Shown: positions 34,573-42,899, numbered from the stretch's first letter. The stretch: 64,000 nt of DNA from Paenibacillus brevis (GCF_018919145.1 NZ_JAHLQJ010000002.1:345962-409961), one strand, 5' to 3'. Numbers and translations are program-made. Notes: generated by a model not told the origin, from the letters alone.

Positions 34573-35301
34573 ATGGATAACCTTATGACAGGAAGTGGAT
34601 TAAAAATTAGGGTTCTTCTGGCTGATGACCATCAGTTATTTAGAGAGGGTCTGAAACGGATTTTGAATATGGAGGAGGATATTGAGGTTGTAGGTGAATG
34701 TGGGGATGGAACCCAGGTACTTGAATTCTGTCAAGAGCTGCCCCCTGAGATTGTATTAATGGATATTAATATGCCCTTATTGAATGGTGTGGATGCTACG
34801 GCCGAGCTTAAAGAGCTGCATCCCGATATCAAGGTTATCATCTTATCGATTCATGATGATGAGAGCTATGTATTTGAGACGCTTAGAAAAGGTGCAACAG
34901 GCTACTTGCTCAAGGATATGGAGGCCGAATCGTTGATTAATGCGATCCGTACGGTTGCAGAAGGCAATGCCTTTATTCATCCGAAGGTAACGGGAAAATT
35001 AATTCAACAGCTTCGCCGTATGGAGTATTTAAGTGAGACGGGCGCGATTGCCGAAGATAACAGAGTTCGTGAAGCTGGTGTTAAATTCGTAGCGAGCGAA
35101 GACAACCCGCTTACTCGCCGGGAAGCCGAGGTATTGCGCTTGATGGCTGAAGGCCGCAGTAATAAGATGATTGGCGAGCATTTGTTTATCAGTGAGAAGA
35201 CGGTAAAGAACCATGTTAGCAGTATTTTACAGAAAATGGACGTAGACGATCGTACCCAAGCGGTAATCAATGCCATCAAATTTGGCTGGGTGACCCTGTA
35301 G
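34573..35301 (+). CDS. degU: Response regulator DegU
   Basis: A 242-residue NarL/FixJ-type regulator. The receiver domain (residues 11-130) has the acidic pair ADDHQLF, the phosphoacceptor in VLMDINMPLLNG (near Asp 65) and the Lys of YLLKDMEAE. A linker of about 40 residues follows, then a LuxR-type helix-turn-helix (TRREAEVLRLMAEGRSNKMIGEHLFISEKTVKNH, written here in part as the family core). AAAGGAG overlaps the degS stop and serves ATG 34573. DegU phosphorylated by DegS activates degradative-enzyme genes and, in B. subtilis, affects flgM; that regulation here is untested. Confidence 0.95.
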   Translation: MDNLMTGSGLKIRVLLADDHQLFREGLKRILNMEEDIEVVGECGDGTQVLEFCQELPPEIVLMDINMPLLNGVDATAELKELHPDIKVIILSIHDDESYVFETLRKGATGYLLKDMEAESLINAIRTVAEGNAFIHPKVTGKLIQQLRRMEYLSETGAIAEDNRVREAGVKFVASEDNPLTRREAEVLRLMAEGRSNKMIGEHLFISEKTVKNHVSSILQKMDVDDRTQAVINAIKFGWVTL

Positions 35302-35502
35302 GATTGTATAAATAAATGAAATAGTTATATTCTAACCGAGTATGTAAACATTGCCCCTCCCTCTGTTGCTTGAAGGTATACATACAGACTCCGAAGTTGT
35401 TGACCATGAACCGACCCGCTGATGGCGGCATATATTGTCGCTATAGAGGAGTTCAGTGAGCTGTGCCACGCAGCCTCTGAACGCCCTAAAGGAGGGGTGT
35501 TC

Positions 35503-35931
35503 ATGTTCACCTACATGAGCTGGATCGTGGTCGGTTATGGACTTGCTGCACTGTTGGTACATCTATTGCATCGACGCTTTCTAAGAAACGAAGCAAAGGA
35601 TGTCTTTGCTACGCATTATATTCTGGTGACTCGAGACCATGGGCATCAGATGGAATGGTATATCCGGGCTCTATCCTGGTATGCGAAAATCCGTGGTGAA
35701 TGTATCCGTGTTACGATACTGGATCAGGAATCTAAGGATGATACAAGGGCAATCTTGGAAAGGCTTTATTATGAATCGGAAGTTAGTCTGGATATCATGG
35801 ATATGCCCGATGCTCCCGACAGGCTGCTTAGCAAGAATCCGGAATTGGCGGATCGGGAGAACCAGATACATGTCGATCTGCGGGTACCGCAGGAGGCAGA
35901 CAAAATTCCTTATGTCCATGTCCGAATATAG
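35503..35931 (+). CDS. Membrane-anchored small protein with a GT-A-like half-fold
   Basis: A 142-residue protein with an N-terminal membrane segment (TYMSWIVVGYGLAALLVHLLH). The rest reads like the first half of a GT2 glycosyltransferase: ILVTRDHGHQMEWYIRAL, then VTILDQESKDDTRAILERL. It then ends, with no DXD or acceptor part, so it is either a shortened GT-like protein kept for another job or a stable fragment. ATG 35503 has AAAGGAGGGG 5-6 bases upstream; a GTTCAG/CTGAAC hairpin lies just before that site. A strong terminator follows. It sits between degU and comFA, a place where Paenibacillus often has such a gene, as far as I recall. Confidence 0.65.
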   Translation: MFTYMSWIVVGYGLAALLVHLLHRRFLRNEAKDVFATHYILVTRDHGHQMEWYIRALSWYAKIRGECIRVTILDQESKDDTRAILERLYYESEVSLDIMDMPDAPDRLLSKNPELADRENQIHVDLRVPQEADKIPYVHVRI

Positions 35932-35966
35932 GCAAATGACAATAGTCTCCAAACGCAAGACGTGAA

Positions 35967-36006
35967 GCACACTCTTGGACAGCTATCGCTGAGAGTGTGC
36001 TTTTTT
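35967..36006 (+). terminator. Terminator after the GT-A-like membrane protein gene
   Basis: GCACACTCT (35967-35975) pairs with AGAGTGTGC (35992-36000), with a further ACAGC/GCTG pairing inside, then T6. Confidence 0.9.
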
Positions 36007-36182
36007 GTGCAGCTTTAGCCCGTTGAGCTCGTACGGTGCAGGAAGCAAGAAACTACCGCTATGCAGGAGAGGGGCGGGGGGTGAACCAACAGGATGATTG
36101 CTTCAGTGTATATTCAACCTATGGTAGTGCTGGTTTGTAAAAGGTATACCTAATTTATGGACTGTGGCTTTGAAATTAGAAA

Positions 36183-36314
36183 TAGTTGTATAGAGAACAG
36201 TTAGATTCGAAAAAAACTCAGTCATTCTGAAAAAACAGACTTTTAGCTGCAGGTTTTACATTTAAACCTGTGAAATTCGGAATGGGCAGGAATCTAGTTG
36301 CACTCCCTACAATT
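36183..36314. repeat. Palindromic repeat array C (three units)
   Basis: Units at 36183 (TAGTTGTATAGAGAACAGTT), 36244 (TAGCTGCAGGTTTTACATTT) and 36295 (TAGTTGCACTCCCTACAATT) are 61 and 51 bases apart, matching arrays A and B. The copies are degenerate and lie in a gene-free stretch. Confidence 0.55.
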
Positions 36315-36446
36315 AATCATCAAGGTATCCACCGCTCAGCCCCAATAGTAGACTTAAATGAGATGAAACAACCAACGGGCGCAAAGTCCGTGAATATCGA
36401 TTCAGCAGAACTCGTACTAAAAGAAGGGGATCAGTTTAACCTGTAA
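36315..36446 (+). pseudogene. Possible remnant of a Big_2-type Ig domain gene
   Basis: In the frame ending at TAA 36444-36446 the sequence reads .. PTGAKSVNIDSAELVLKEG DQFNL-stop. This resembles the first strand pair of bacterial Big_2 Ig-like domains (typical pattern V-x-L-D-x-x-x-L-x-L-x-x-G-D-x-x-x-L). No start, ribosome site or rest of the domain is seen. It may be an eroded surface-protein gene or chance. Confidence 0.3.
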
Positions 36447-36815
36447 GTGGAAGCGACAAATTACACGAGCCTGAGAACATATTGTCAGACCAACGCCTTT
36501 AGGCATAGTTTGGCAATAAGGGTTATATCACAAAAGTACACTGTCCGTAGGATGAGGGTTCATCATTTTACCTAACATCTATTAAGAAACCCTAATATCA
36601 TCCTGGTTCAAGCGGGGACTTTTGGTACGGAACTCAAATTTCTTAAAAAAGTTTAATTTAGTATAGCGAATATGTAATATTGTGGTATATTATGGATTAT
36701 AATGACTTAAGAACTAGAATATAGTTGGAAGGTGATAGATTATAAGACAGAAGATGTAGAAAATAGGAGGATGGAATCAAGACAATTTGAGCAAACGAAT
36801 TTAAGGAGGGCACTT
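36447..36815 (+). other. Leader and gap before comFA
   Basis: A TATAAT at 36698-36703 has no good -35 at 17 bases. A frame open from GTG 36732 runs into comFA, but its only ribosome-like site touches the GTG. The gap from 35932 to 36815 is 884 bases and holds a terminator, array C and the Big_2-like remnant. Confidence 0.3.
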
Positions 36816-38780
36816 ATGAGAGTTAGCTTGTATGCGGTCAAAGTCAAGACGGGATGGAAGATGGAGTTTAGTCTGGACTTGGAAGTTGACATCTGGTGGT
36901 GGATGGAGAAAAAGCACAAGCTAGAATACGAACCGGTAAATAAGAGAAAAGTCTCAGGAAATAGTCAACGGCGGAGAGAAGTGCTGACCGAACGGATCAT
37001 ACTGTTATCCGAATCGATACCCTTAGGATGGGCTGTGTTGCTCCGTAATCATTTCAAGGAATCAGCGATGTGCGACAAATGGACAAACAAGCAATGGAGA
37101 GAGTACATAGTTAACGAACTGCAAGTTGAACTTACTTTAGAACGAAATTCAGGACATCACCAAGCAAGTAGTGTGTTGTTAGAGCCGATGATACATATCC
37201 GGGAAGTAGATGCTAGAGAGATACGAGATAGGGAGTACGAAAAAGGCAAAGAGAATGAATTAAACAGTGATCGGTGGTCCGTGTTAGAGGAACAGGCGTC
37301 ACGCCTTGCAGACGCGCTGGCTGGACGATCGCTGCTGGAAGGCGAGCTCCAGCAGCTTCTTGCGGAGCGCATGCCGGATCTGGTACCGGCATGGCGCTCC
37401 GCGCTGCAGCACGCACACCTGCAAGGGCGCGTGCTGTTCGGTCCGGGCGTCGCGCAAGCGGACGCCCATGGCCGGCCCCGCCGCCTGTTCCGGCGGGGCA
37501 AGGGCCTCCGCTGCCGGCGTTGCGGCAGCGGGGTGAATCGCCGCACGCCCTGCGGGTCGTGCGGCCTCAGCGGCTGCGCCTACTGCGAGGCCTGCCTCGC
37601 GCTAGGGCGCAGCCGCTCTTGTGCGCTGCTCCTGCGTGGCAGCAGCGCATGGCTGCCGCGGGCGGGCGAAGGGCCCGCGGCGGCGGGAAGCCCCACCAAG
37701 GAGTCCATGCTGGACCGGTGGGGGCTAAGCCCGTCGCAGCGCGACGCAGCGTCTGCTGCGCTGCAATTTCTGGCACAGCAGAACCAGCGGCGCTTCCTGC
37801 TGTGGGCCGTTACTGGAGCAGGTAAGACCGAGATGATTTTCCCACTGCTTCAATTCACTCTCGATCGCGGAGGAAAGGCATTAGTTGCGACACCACGCCG
37901 AGATGTTGTGCTTGAATTAGCACCGAGAATGGCCAAGGCTTTCCCGGAGACACAGCCAGTGGTGTTATACGGAGGAAGCTCTCAACGCTGGGAAGAAGGC
38001 GCACTCTATCTGGCAACGACTCATCAGCTTATGCGGTTTCATCAGGCCTTTGATTTGGTTGTCATTGATGAACTGGATGCATTTCCATATCATAACGATC
38101 CTATGCTGGCTTATGCGGCAGAGGCAAGCTGCAAGCCGGAAGGGAGCTTCATTTATCTTTCTGCGACACCACCTGCCCGGCTTCAGCGGGAAGCAAGGTC
38201 CGGACAATTGCCTTATGCCCGAGTGCCCGTTCGTTATCACAGACACCCGCTTCCGGTGCCGGGGCGCATCTCTATGAGGCCGGTCAGTCAATGTCTGTCC
38301 AAAGAGATGCTTCCCTCTGCATTATTGGCAAGCCTGCGGTGCTCGCTGGAGCGCGGAGCCCAGGTATTTTGCTTTGTGTCCAGAATTAGGCATATTGCTC
38401 CTGTGGTGATGCTGTTGCAGAGTCATTTTCCCAGCTATGTTATCGGAGGTACTTCTTCCCAAGATGCGGAAAGGGGCAACAAAGTTGAAGATTTTAGGGC
38501 GTCCCGTATTCGCCTTTTGGTAACAACGACGATTCTGGAACGGGGAGTTACTATTCCTAAAAGTGATGTATACATATTAGATGCACACAGTGATTTGTTT
38601 GACGAAGCTTCTCTGGTCCAGATGGCTGGGCGGGCAGGTCGCTCGTTGCAGGATCCGGAGGGGAGGGTGTTGTTCGCCTCGCCGGAGTGGACAAAGTCGC
38701 AGCGAGGGGCAATCCGCCAGATCCGTACCATGAATAAAATAGCTTCCGATAACGGCTATCTCGTTGAGAAGGGGGCTTAG
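36816..38780 (+). CDS. comFA: ComFA-like DNA helicase/translocase
   Basis: A 654-residue DEAD-type helicase that helps draw single-stranded DNA into competent cells. The motor core is intact: Walker A AVTGAGKTEM (near 332), the Walker B box DELDAF (near 418), motif III SATPPARL (near 449), and the C-terminal motif VQMAGRAGRS (near 604). A four-Cys zinc module precedes it at about 229-275 (LRCRRCGSG, TPCGSCGLSGCAYCEAC). ATG 36816 follows AAGGAGGG (36803-36810); the longer GTG 36732 start is rejected. Bases 37300-37770 are far richer in GC than both flanks. No comFB is present; comFC follows. The N-terminal 200 residues are poorly conserved. Confidence 0.9.
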   Translation: MRVSLYAVKVKTGWKMEFSLDLEVDIWWWMEKKHKLEYEPVNKRKVSGNSQRRREVLTERIILLSESIPLGWAVLLRNHFKESAMCDKWTNKQWREYIVNELQVELTLERNSGHHQASSVLLEPMIHIREVDAREIRDREYEKGKENELNSDRWSVLEEQASRLADALAGRSLLEGELQQLLAERMPDLVPAWRSALQHAHLQGRVLFGPGVAQADAHGRPRRLFRRGKGLRCRRCGSGVNRRTPCGSCGLSGCAYCEACLALGRSRSCALLLRGSSAWLPRAGEGPAAAGSPTKESMLDRWGLSPSQRDAASAALQFLAQQNQRRFLLWAVTGAGKTEMIFPLLQFTLDRGGKALVATPRRDVVLELAPRMAKAFPETQPVVLYGGSSQRWEEGALYLATTHQLMRFHQAFDLVVIDELDAFPYHNDPMLAYAAEASCKPEGSFIYLSATPPARLQREARSGQLPYARVPVRYHRHPLPVPGRISMRPVSQCLSKEMLPSALLASLRCSLERGAQVFCFVSRIRHIAPVVMLLQSHFPSYVIGGTSSQDAERGNKVEDFRASRIRLLVTTTILERGVTIPKSDVYILDAHSDLFDEASLVQMAGRAGRSLQDPEGRVLFASPEWTKSQRGAIRQIRTMNKIASDNGYLVEKGA

Positions 38781-38784
38781 TTGT

Positions 38785-39837
38785 ATGTCAAACGCTTCAG
38801 AAAAGGCCACAAGACAATCTGCAATTTACAGACAGGATCCTTCTAAAATTAGGAAGCAGCAAAAATTTACTGATCATTATACGTATCGGCACCCTTCCAG
38901 TTACAATCCTTCTAAGCAGAAAGAACAACTTAGGATTGAGCCGGTGCAAGCACAGCAGGAACTCAAGGAAAATCGGAATCAACAATCTACGATCCACGAA
39001 TTTCCGTGGGTTCCCTATACTTATTTGAATTGGGGCGCAGCCCTCGATTCTCTCCTAATGCCGGTACATAAATTGTTGGCTCCACCCGCTTCGCCCTGTC
39101 TGGCCTGCGGCAAGATCATTTCTGACAGTGCCAGGGGATTTCCGGAGATTTGTTCCGCATGCTATAATTCTATTCCCTGGATCAAATATATAAAATGCAA
39201 TATTTGCGGAAGAGCCGTAGGGTGTCCAGATTGTACGCGGGAGACACTGGGATCCCGATATTTCATACTTAACCGTAGTGTTGTCTCCTATACTCCACTC
39301 ATGAGGGAATGGTTAGCCCGCTTTAAATTTAGAGGAGATGAAGCGCTTGGATGCGTTATGGCTCGAATGGTGGGGGAGAGACTGAGACGGTTAGAGCATG
39401 AGCTTAGGCCGAACCTCCTTCGAAAAAGCACATCCTTTTTCGATGTCGTAACTTATGTGCCAGTAAGCACTGAACGGATGTTGGAACGAGGGTTCAATCA
39501 AGCGAAGATTCTGGCAGAAGTAGCCGCTAGAGTCGCGCGGATCCCTTTGATCGAGCTGCTTCAGCGTTCTCGGCATACGGACAAGCAAAGCAGTAAAAAT
39601 CGTAAGCAGCGGATGCAGGATCTTGAGAATATTTTTATTCCTTCACATGATGCTGAAGAGCGGATAAGATCATTAGGAATAAATACTTTTCGTAAAAAGG
39701 AGTTCAGAATCTTGCTGATTGATGATGTATACACCACGGGGAGCACTGTGGATGCCTGTGCCTATGCCTTAAAAGAGTTGTTTTTAGCGACAGGCGTTGA
39801 AATTGAAACTTATAGTTTGACATGGGCTCGCTCCTGA
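38785..39837 (+). CDS. comFC: ComFC-type phosphoribosyltransferase-fold protein
   Basis: A 350-residue protein of the ComF family, needed for transformation in relatives. A zinc-finger module (CLACGKI, CSACYNSIPW, CNICGRAVGCPDC; about 95-155) is followed by a phosphoribosyltransferase domain with the PRPP-binding motif LLIDDVYTTGSTVDACA near the end. B. subtilis ComFC is about 240 residues; here about 90 extra N-terminal residues are Gln/Lys/Ser-rich and probably disordered. ATG 38785 lies 10 bases after AAGGGGG (38768-38774), and 4 bases after the comFA stop, so the two are co-translated. TTG 38764 upstream is rejected. Confidence 0.9.
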   Translation: MSNASEKATRQSAIYRQDPSKIRKQQKFTDHYTYRHPSSYNPSKQKEQLRIEPVQAQQELKENRNQQSTIHEFPWVPYTYLNWGAALDSLLMPVHKLLAPPASPCLACGKIISDSARGFPEICSACYNSIPWIKYIKCNICGRAVGCPDCTRETLGSRYFILNRSVVSYTPLMREWLARFKFRGDEALGCVMARMVGERLRRLEHELRPNLLRKSTSFFDVVTYVPVSTERMLERGFNQAKILAEVAARVARIPLIELLQRSRHTDKQSSKNRKQRMQDLENIFIPSHDAEERIRSLGINTFRKKEFRILLIDDVYTTGSTVDACAYALKELFLATGVEIETYSLTWARS

Positions 39838-39933
39838 GTATGGCAAGTTGTTGAAGAGGGATAAAAGACATGGACGAAAAGCCATAAATCATGTAATCTA
39901 TCAGCAAAAGGTAATTGAAAGGACGGGCATCAC

Positions 39934-40359
39934 ATGGGTATGAATTTGGAGAATTGTCCGCGTTGTGGAAAGCTGTTTGCCAAAAACTTCAGAGAAATAT
40001 GTCCTGCGTGCATAAAGGACATTGAGCGAGAATACGAACTATGCCTGGAATATTTGCGTGCGGAGAAGACAGCCACGATTCAGGAGGTTTCAGAGGCAAC
40101 GAAGGTTTCTATTAGGCAGATTACCAAGTTTATTCGGGAAGGCCGTATCTCAATTGCTAACAATCCGAATATGATGTACCCGTGTGAGGTTTGCGGCGTT
40201 CTGATTCGCGAAGGGAACATGTGCGATTCTTGCCGAGCAAGGTTAGCCCGTGATTTGTCTGCAGCGGCGAGAGAAGAGGGGAAGTTCAAAGCCTCGGATG
40301 AAAATCGAGGTGGGGGAGCCTACGGGATTGTCGACAAATTCCGTGGCCCGACACGCTAA
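39934..40359 (+). CDS. yvyF: Flagellar operon protein YvyF (TIGR03826 family)
   Basis: A 141-residue protein. Two CxxC pairs at the start (CPRCGKLF, CPACIKDI) and two later (CEVCGVLI, CDSCRARL) frame a helix-turn-helix-like middle (TIQEVSEATKVSIRQITKFIREGRIS, shown here as the family core). It looks like a zinc-binding regulator; its exact role is unknown even in Bacillus, where it lies between comFC and flgM exactly as here. AAAGGACGGG precedes ATG 39934; ATG 39940 is also possible. The terminator at 40427 suggests its transcript mostly ends before flgM. Confidence 0.88.
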   Translation: MGMNLENCPRCGKLFAKNFREICPACIKDIEREYELCLEYLRAEKTATIQEVSEATKVSIRQITKFIREGRISIANNPNMMYPCEVCGVLIREGNMCDSCRARLARDLSAAAREEGKFKASDENRGGGAYGIVDKFRGPTR

Positions 40360-40409
40360 AAAAAGAGCTATCTTGGCATAATATTCATTAACATCCAATG
40401 GTTCGCTAT

Positions 40410-40436
40410 TAAATATGATTCATTACACGCCGATAA
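40410..40436 (+). promoter_or_regulatory. SigD promoter of flgM
   Basis: TAAA (40410-40413), an exact 15-base spacer and GCCGATAA (40429-40436) match the SigD consensus TAAA-N15-GCCGATAT at 11 of 12 positions. The -10 element is also the left arm of the terminator at 40427-40466. Confidence 0.85.
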
Positions 40437-40466
40437 ACTTAGTAAAGATTATCGGCGTTTTTATTT
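40427..40466 (+). terminator. Terminator overlapping the SigD promoter of flgM
   Basis: ACGCCGATAA (40427-40436) pairs perfectly with TTATCGGCGT (40449-40458) over a 12-base loop, followed by TTTTATTT. A transcript starting at the SigD promoter (about 40443) lacks the left arm and cannot form it; a transcript coming from comF/yvyF can. Confidence 0.8.
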
Positions 40467-40483
40467 GGAATGAGGTGACGGAA

Positions 40484-40780
40484 TTGAAAATTAATGAAAC
40501 AGGAAGAGTAAACGGGATCAGTTCCTATCAAAGAAATATAGAAAATCGAGAGCATGCAGTCGACAAGAAAAAGCGTCAGGTGGATCAAGTTTCGATCTCT
40601 GCAGAGGCTAAAGGGCTTCTGGAAGTTCAGAATCAAGTAACGTCTCCGGAGCGACTTAGTCGTATCGCAGAACTGAAGGAATCGGTGTCCACAGGGACTT
40701 ATCATGTAGATGCCAAGCAAATTGCTGAAAAGATGCTTCCTTACTTCAAATCCATTGTTGAATCGGGTGACACGAAGTGA
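40484..40780 (+). CDS. flgM: Anti-sigma-28 factor FlgM
   Basis: A 98-residue protein that binds SigD and holds late flagellar genes off until the hook-basal body is complete. It follows Bacillus FlgM: MKIN at the start, a disordered Lys/Gln middle, VSISAEAKGLLEVQ, then the SigD-binding helices (RIAELKESVSTGTYHVDAKQIAEKML written in part). The start is TTG 40484, with GAGGTG at 40472-40477; longer readings from 40415 begin inside the terminator and are rejected. The stop overlaps the flgN start (GTGA). Its own SigD promoter makes a negative feedback loop. Confidence 0.93.
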   Translation: MKINETGRVNGISSYQRNIENREHAVDKKKRQVDQVSISAEAKGLLEVQNQVTSPERLSRIAELKESVSTGTYHVDAKQIAEKMLPYFKSIVESGDTK

Positions 40781-41277
40781 GTGTAGAACAAGTTTGCGGT
40801 GTTCTTCAGAAAATGGATGAGTTATATGTTAAGCTGATTGGTTTAGGCGGAGAAAAAACAACAGCGATTATGGAAAACGATGTTTCGGCACTAACTAAAG
40901 TAATGACAACGGAGACAAAATTACTTAAACAAGCCGCCGAATTAGAAGGGGAACGGGAAGAAGCGGTATCCGCCTTTTTGAAGGAAAAGGGGATACGCTC
41001 GCAGCTTAATCTTACAATTACTGAAATGACTCGGCTTGTTTTTGATGTCAATGAGAAGCAACAGCTGCAAGAAACGCAAAAAAAGTTAACCGATACCTTG
41101 ATAGAACTGAAACGCTTGAATGCGATTAATAAGGAATTAATTGAACAGTCGCTGTCTTTTATTGATTATAGTATCAACTTGCTGACCAGTGAGCCAGAGG
41201 ATGAGATGCTTTATCGTAACCCTTCCGGACAACAGCAGGCGCAGAAACCGAGAAGTTATTTTGATACTAGAGCCTAG
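40777..41277 (+). CDS. flgN: Flagellar chaperone FlgN
   Basis: A 166-residue, almost wholly helical protein of the FlgN family, which guards the hook-filament junction proteins FlgK and FlgL before export. The two long helices carry the heptad pattern (about residues 3-80 and 85-145). GTG 40777 overlaps the flgM stop (TGA 40778-40780), giving tight translational coupling. It is followed by its clients flgK and flgL. Sequence conservation of this family is low, so position is a large part of the evidence. Confidence 0.88.
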   Translation: MSVEQVCGVLQKMDELYVKLIGLGGEKTTAIMENDVSALTKVMTTETKLLKQAAELEGEREEAVSAFLKEKGIRSQLNLTITEMTRLVFDVNEKQQLQETQKKLTDTLIELKRLNAINKELIEQSLSFIDYSINLLTSEPEDEMLYRNPSGQQQAQKPRSYFDTRA

Positions 41278-41301
41278 GCGATAAGAAAGTGAGGGTAAAC
41301 G

Positions 41302-42888
41302 ATGAGATCTACTTTTCATACACTCGAGGTTGGTAAGAGAGGCATTCTAGCACAGCAAACAGCCTTGGCGACAACCGGACATAATATTACGAATACGAAT
41401 TCACCGGGGTATTCGCGTCAAGTTGCCAAAATGGAGGCAGCCCGGCCAATTGAATTTCCAGGCATGACCCGTTCTACTAACCCGAACCAGCTTGGGATGG
41501 GCGTAGAAGTATCAAGTATCAGGCGAATTCGAGATTTCCTGCTTGATATTGAGTACCGGAATCAGAACTCGGATCTGTCAACATGGAATGTAAAGCAGGA
41601 GACGTTATCCAATATTGAAGGGATCTTCAATGAGCCCTCTGAGAACAGTATCGCAACCAGCATCTCGGAGTTCTGGAACGCCTGGCAGCAGTTAAGTAAA
41701 AATCCAAGTAGTACAGACCTCTCGGCAAGAACGGTAGTTCAGCAGAAGGCGATTGCTCTCACCGAGACCTTCAACCATATCGCTTCTCAGCTTGATACAT
41801 TAAGCAATAATTTGACCCAGAGAATTGATGTTAAGATTTCTGAGGCTAACAATAAAATTCAGCAAATCTCTGATTTGACGGTGATGATTAACCGGGTGGA
41901 AGGACTCGGAGATAATGCCAACGATTTACGAGACCAGCGTGATTTGTTAGTAGATGAACTCTCAAGCCTTGGGAATGTGCAGGTTACTGAGACTGCTGAT
42001 GGTGAATATCAAGTCACTTTTGGCGATCAACTAGTGGTAAATAATATCGAGCAGCCTCCAACCTTCTTCACGGTGGCTAATGCAGCAGCACTGACCAAAG
42101 GGGAAATTGCAGGCTATATTGAATCCAGAGATGTTTATGTCGCTGGGTATATTAATCAGATGAATGTACTGGCCAATACTTTGGCCACAGGCAAGATCGA
42201 GGTTACTCTGCCTGCAGGATCTATTTTGCCTCAAGGGGTGACCATTCCAGGAGCACAGATGGATCCGAGCAATCCTAGGAAGCTGCTTGCCGATACGAAG
42301 TATACCGTCGATGGTTTGAACGGCCTGCACAAGCTGGGTTATACCTTGCAGACAGATCCTCTATCCGGGAATGCAGTCGCAGGGGGAGATTTCTTTGTTG
42401 CTAACGCGGGCGGGACGATTACAGCAGCCAGTATCCGTGTGAGCCCGACAATTACCGAAAACTTGGCCGGGATTGCGGCTTCAATGCGCACAGAGACAGT
42501 AACTGTGAATGGGGTTTCTACTGAAAAGGTACTCCAAGGGAATGGTAGTATGGCCTTGGTTATCGCCTCTATGTCAGAAGGAAAGTTTGATTTTAGTGCA
42601 TTTACAGGAGCAATTACGACTGAGGGTACCTTTGGAGGGTATTTGCAATCGGTTATAGCCCAATTAGGTACAGATGCGGATGATGCCTATCGTATGGTAC
42701 AGAATGGTACGCTGTTGTCTAATCATGCCGACAGCCTTCGCCAAGCGGTAAGCAGTGTATCTTTGGATGAAGAGATGGCGGATATGATCAAATTCCAACA
42801 TGCCTATAGCGCTTCGTCCCGTGTTATTACGACGATGGATGAAATGCTTGATAAATTAATTAACGGCACAGGTGTTGTCGGCAGATAG
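41302..42888 (+). CDS. flgK: Flagellar hook-associated protein 1, FlgK
   Basis: A 528-residue junction protein joining hook to filament. The N-terminal rod-type signature is clear (QQTALATTGHNITNTNSPGYSRQ), and the C-terminal signature contains SLDEEMADMIKFQHAYSASSRVITTMDEMLD. The middle is the FlgK D2 region with FlgK-type NANDLRDQRDLLVDELSSL. The start ATG 41302 has AGTGAGGG upstream. Length is normal (about 500-550 in Bacillales). It is in the flgM-flgN-flgK-flgL transcript. Confidence 0.94.
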   Translation: MRSTFHTLEVGKRGILAQQTALATTGHNITNTNSPGYSRQVAKMEAARPIEFPGMTRSTNPNQLGMGVEVSSIRRIRDFLLDIEYRNQNSDLSTWNVKQETLSNIEGIFNEPSENSIATSISEFWNAWQQLSKNPSSTDLSARTVVQQKAIALTETFNHIASQLDTLSNNLTQRIDVKISEANNKIQQISDLTVMINRVEGLGDNANDLRDQRDLLVDELSSLGNVQVTETADGEYQVTFGDQLVVNNIEQPPTFFTVANAAALTKGEIAGYIESRDVYVAGYINQMNVLANTLATGKIEVTLPAGSILPQGVTIPGAQMDPSNPRKLLADTKYTVDGLNGLHKLGYTLQTDPLSGNAVAGGDFFVANAGGTITAASIRVSPTITENLAGIAASMRTETVTVNGVSTEKVLQGNGSMALVIASMSEGKFDFSAFTGAITTEGTFGGYLQSVIAQLGTDADDAYRMVQNGTLLSNHADSLRQAVSSVSLDEEMADMIKFQHAYSASSRVITTMDEMLDKLINGTGVVGR

Positions 42889-42899
42889 GAGATGAATTA

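Noticed and set aside
29044..36314. CRISPR arrays in the three repeat clusters
   Set aside because: Units are degenerate, spacers are of two lengths (about 31 and 42) and not unique-looking, and no cas gene is in the window.
36732..36815. Extended N-terminus of ComFA from GTG 36732
   Set aside because: The only ribosome-like site touches the GTG, whereas AAGGAGGG stands correctly before ATG 36816.
37157..37825. Several long alternative frames (both strands) in the GC-rich part of comFA
   Set aside because: High GC removes stop codons by chance; only the comFA frame shows conserved zinc and helicase motifs.
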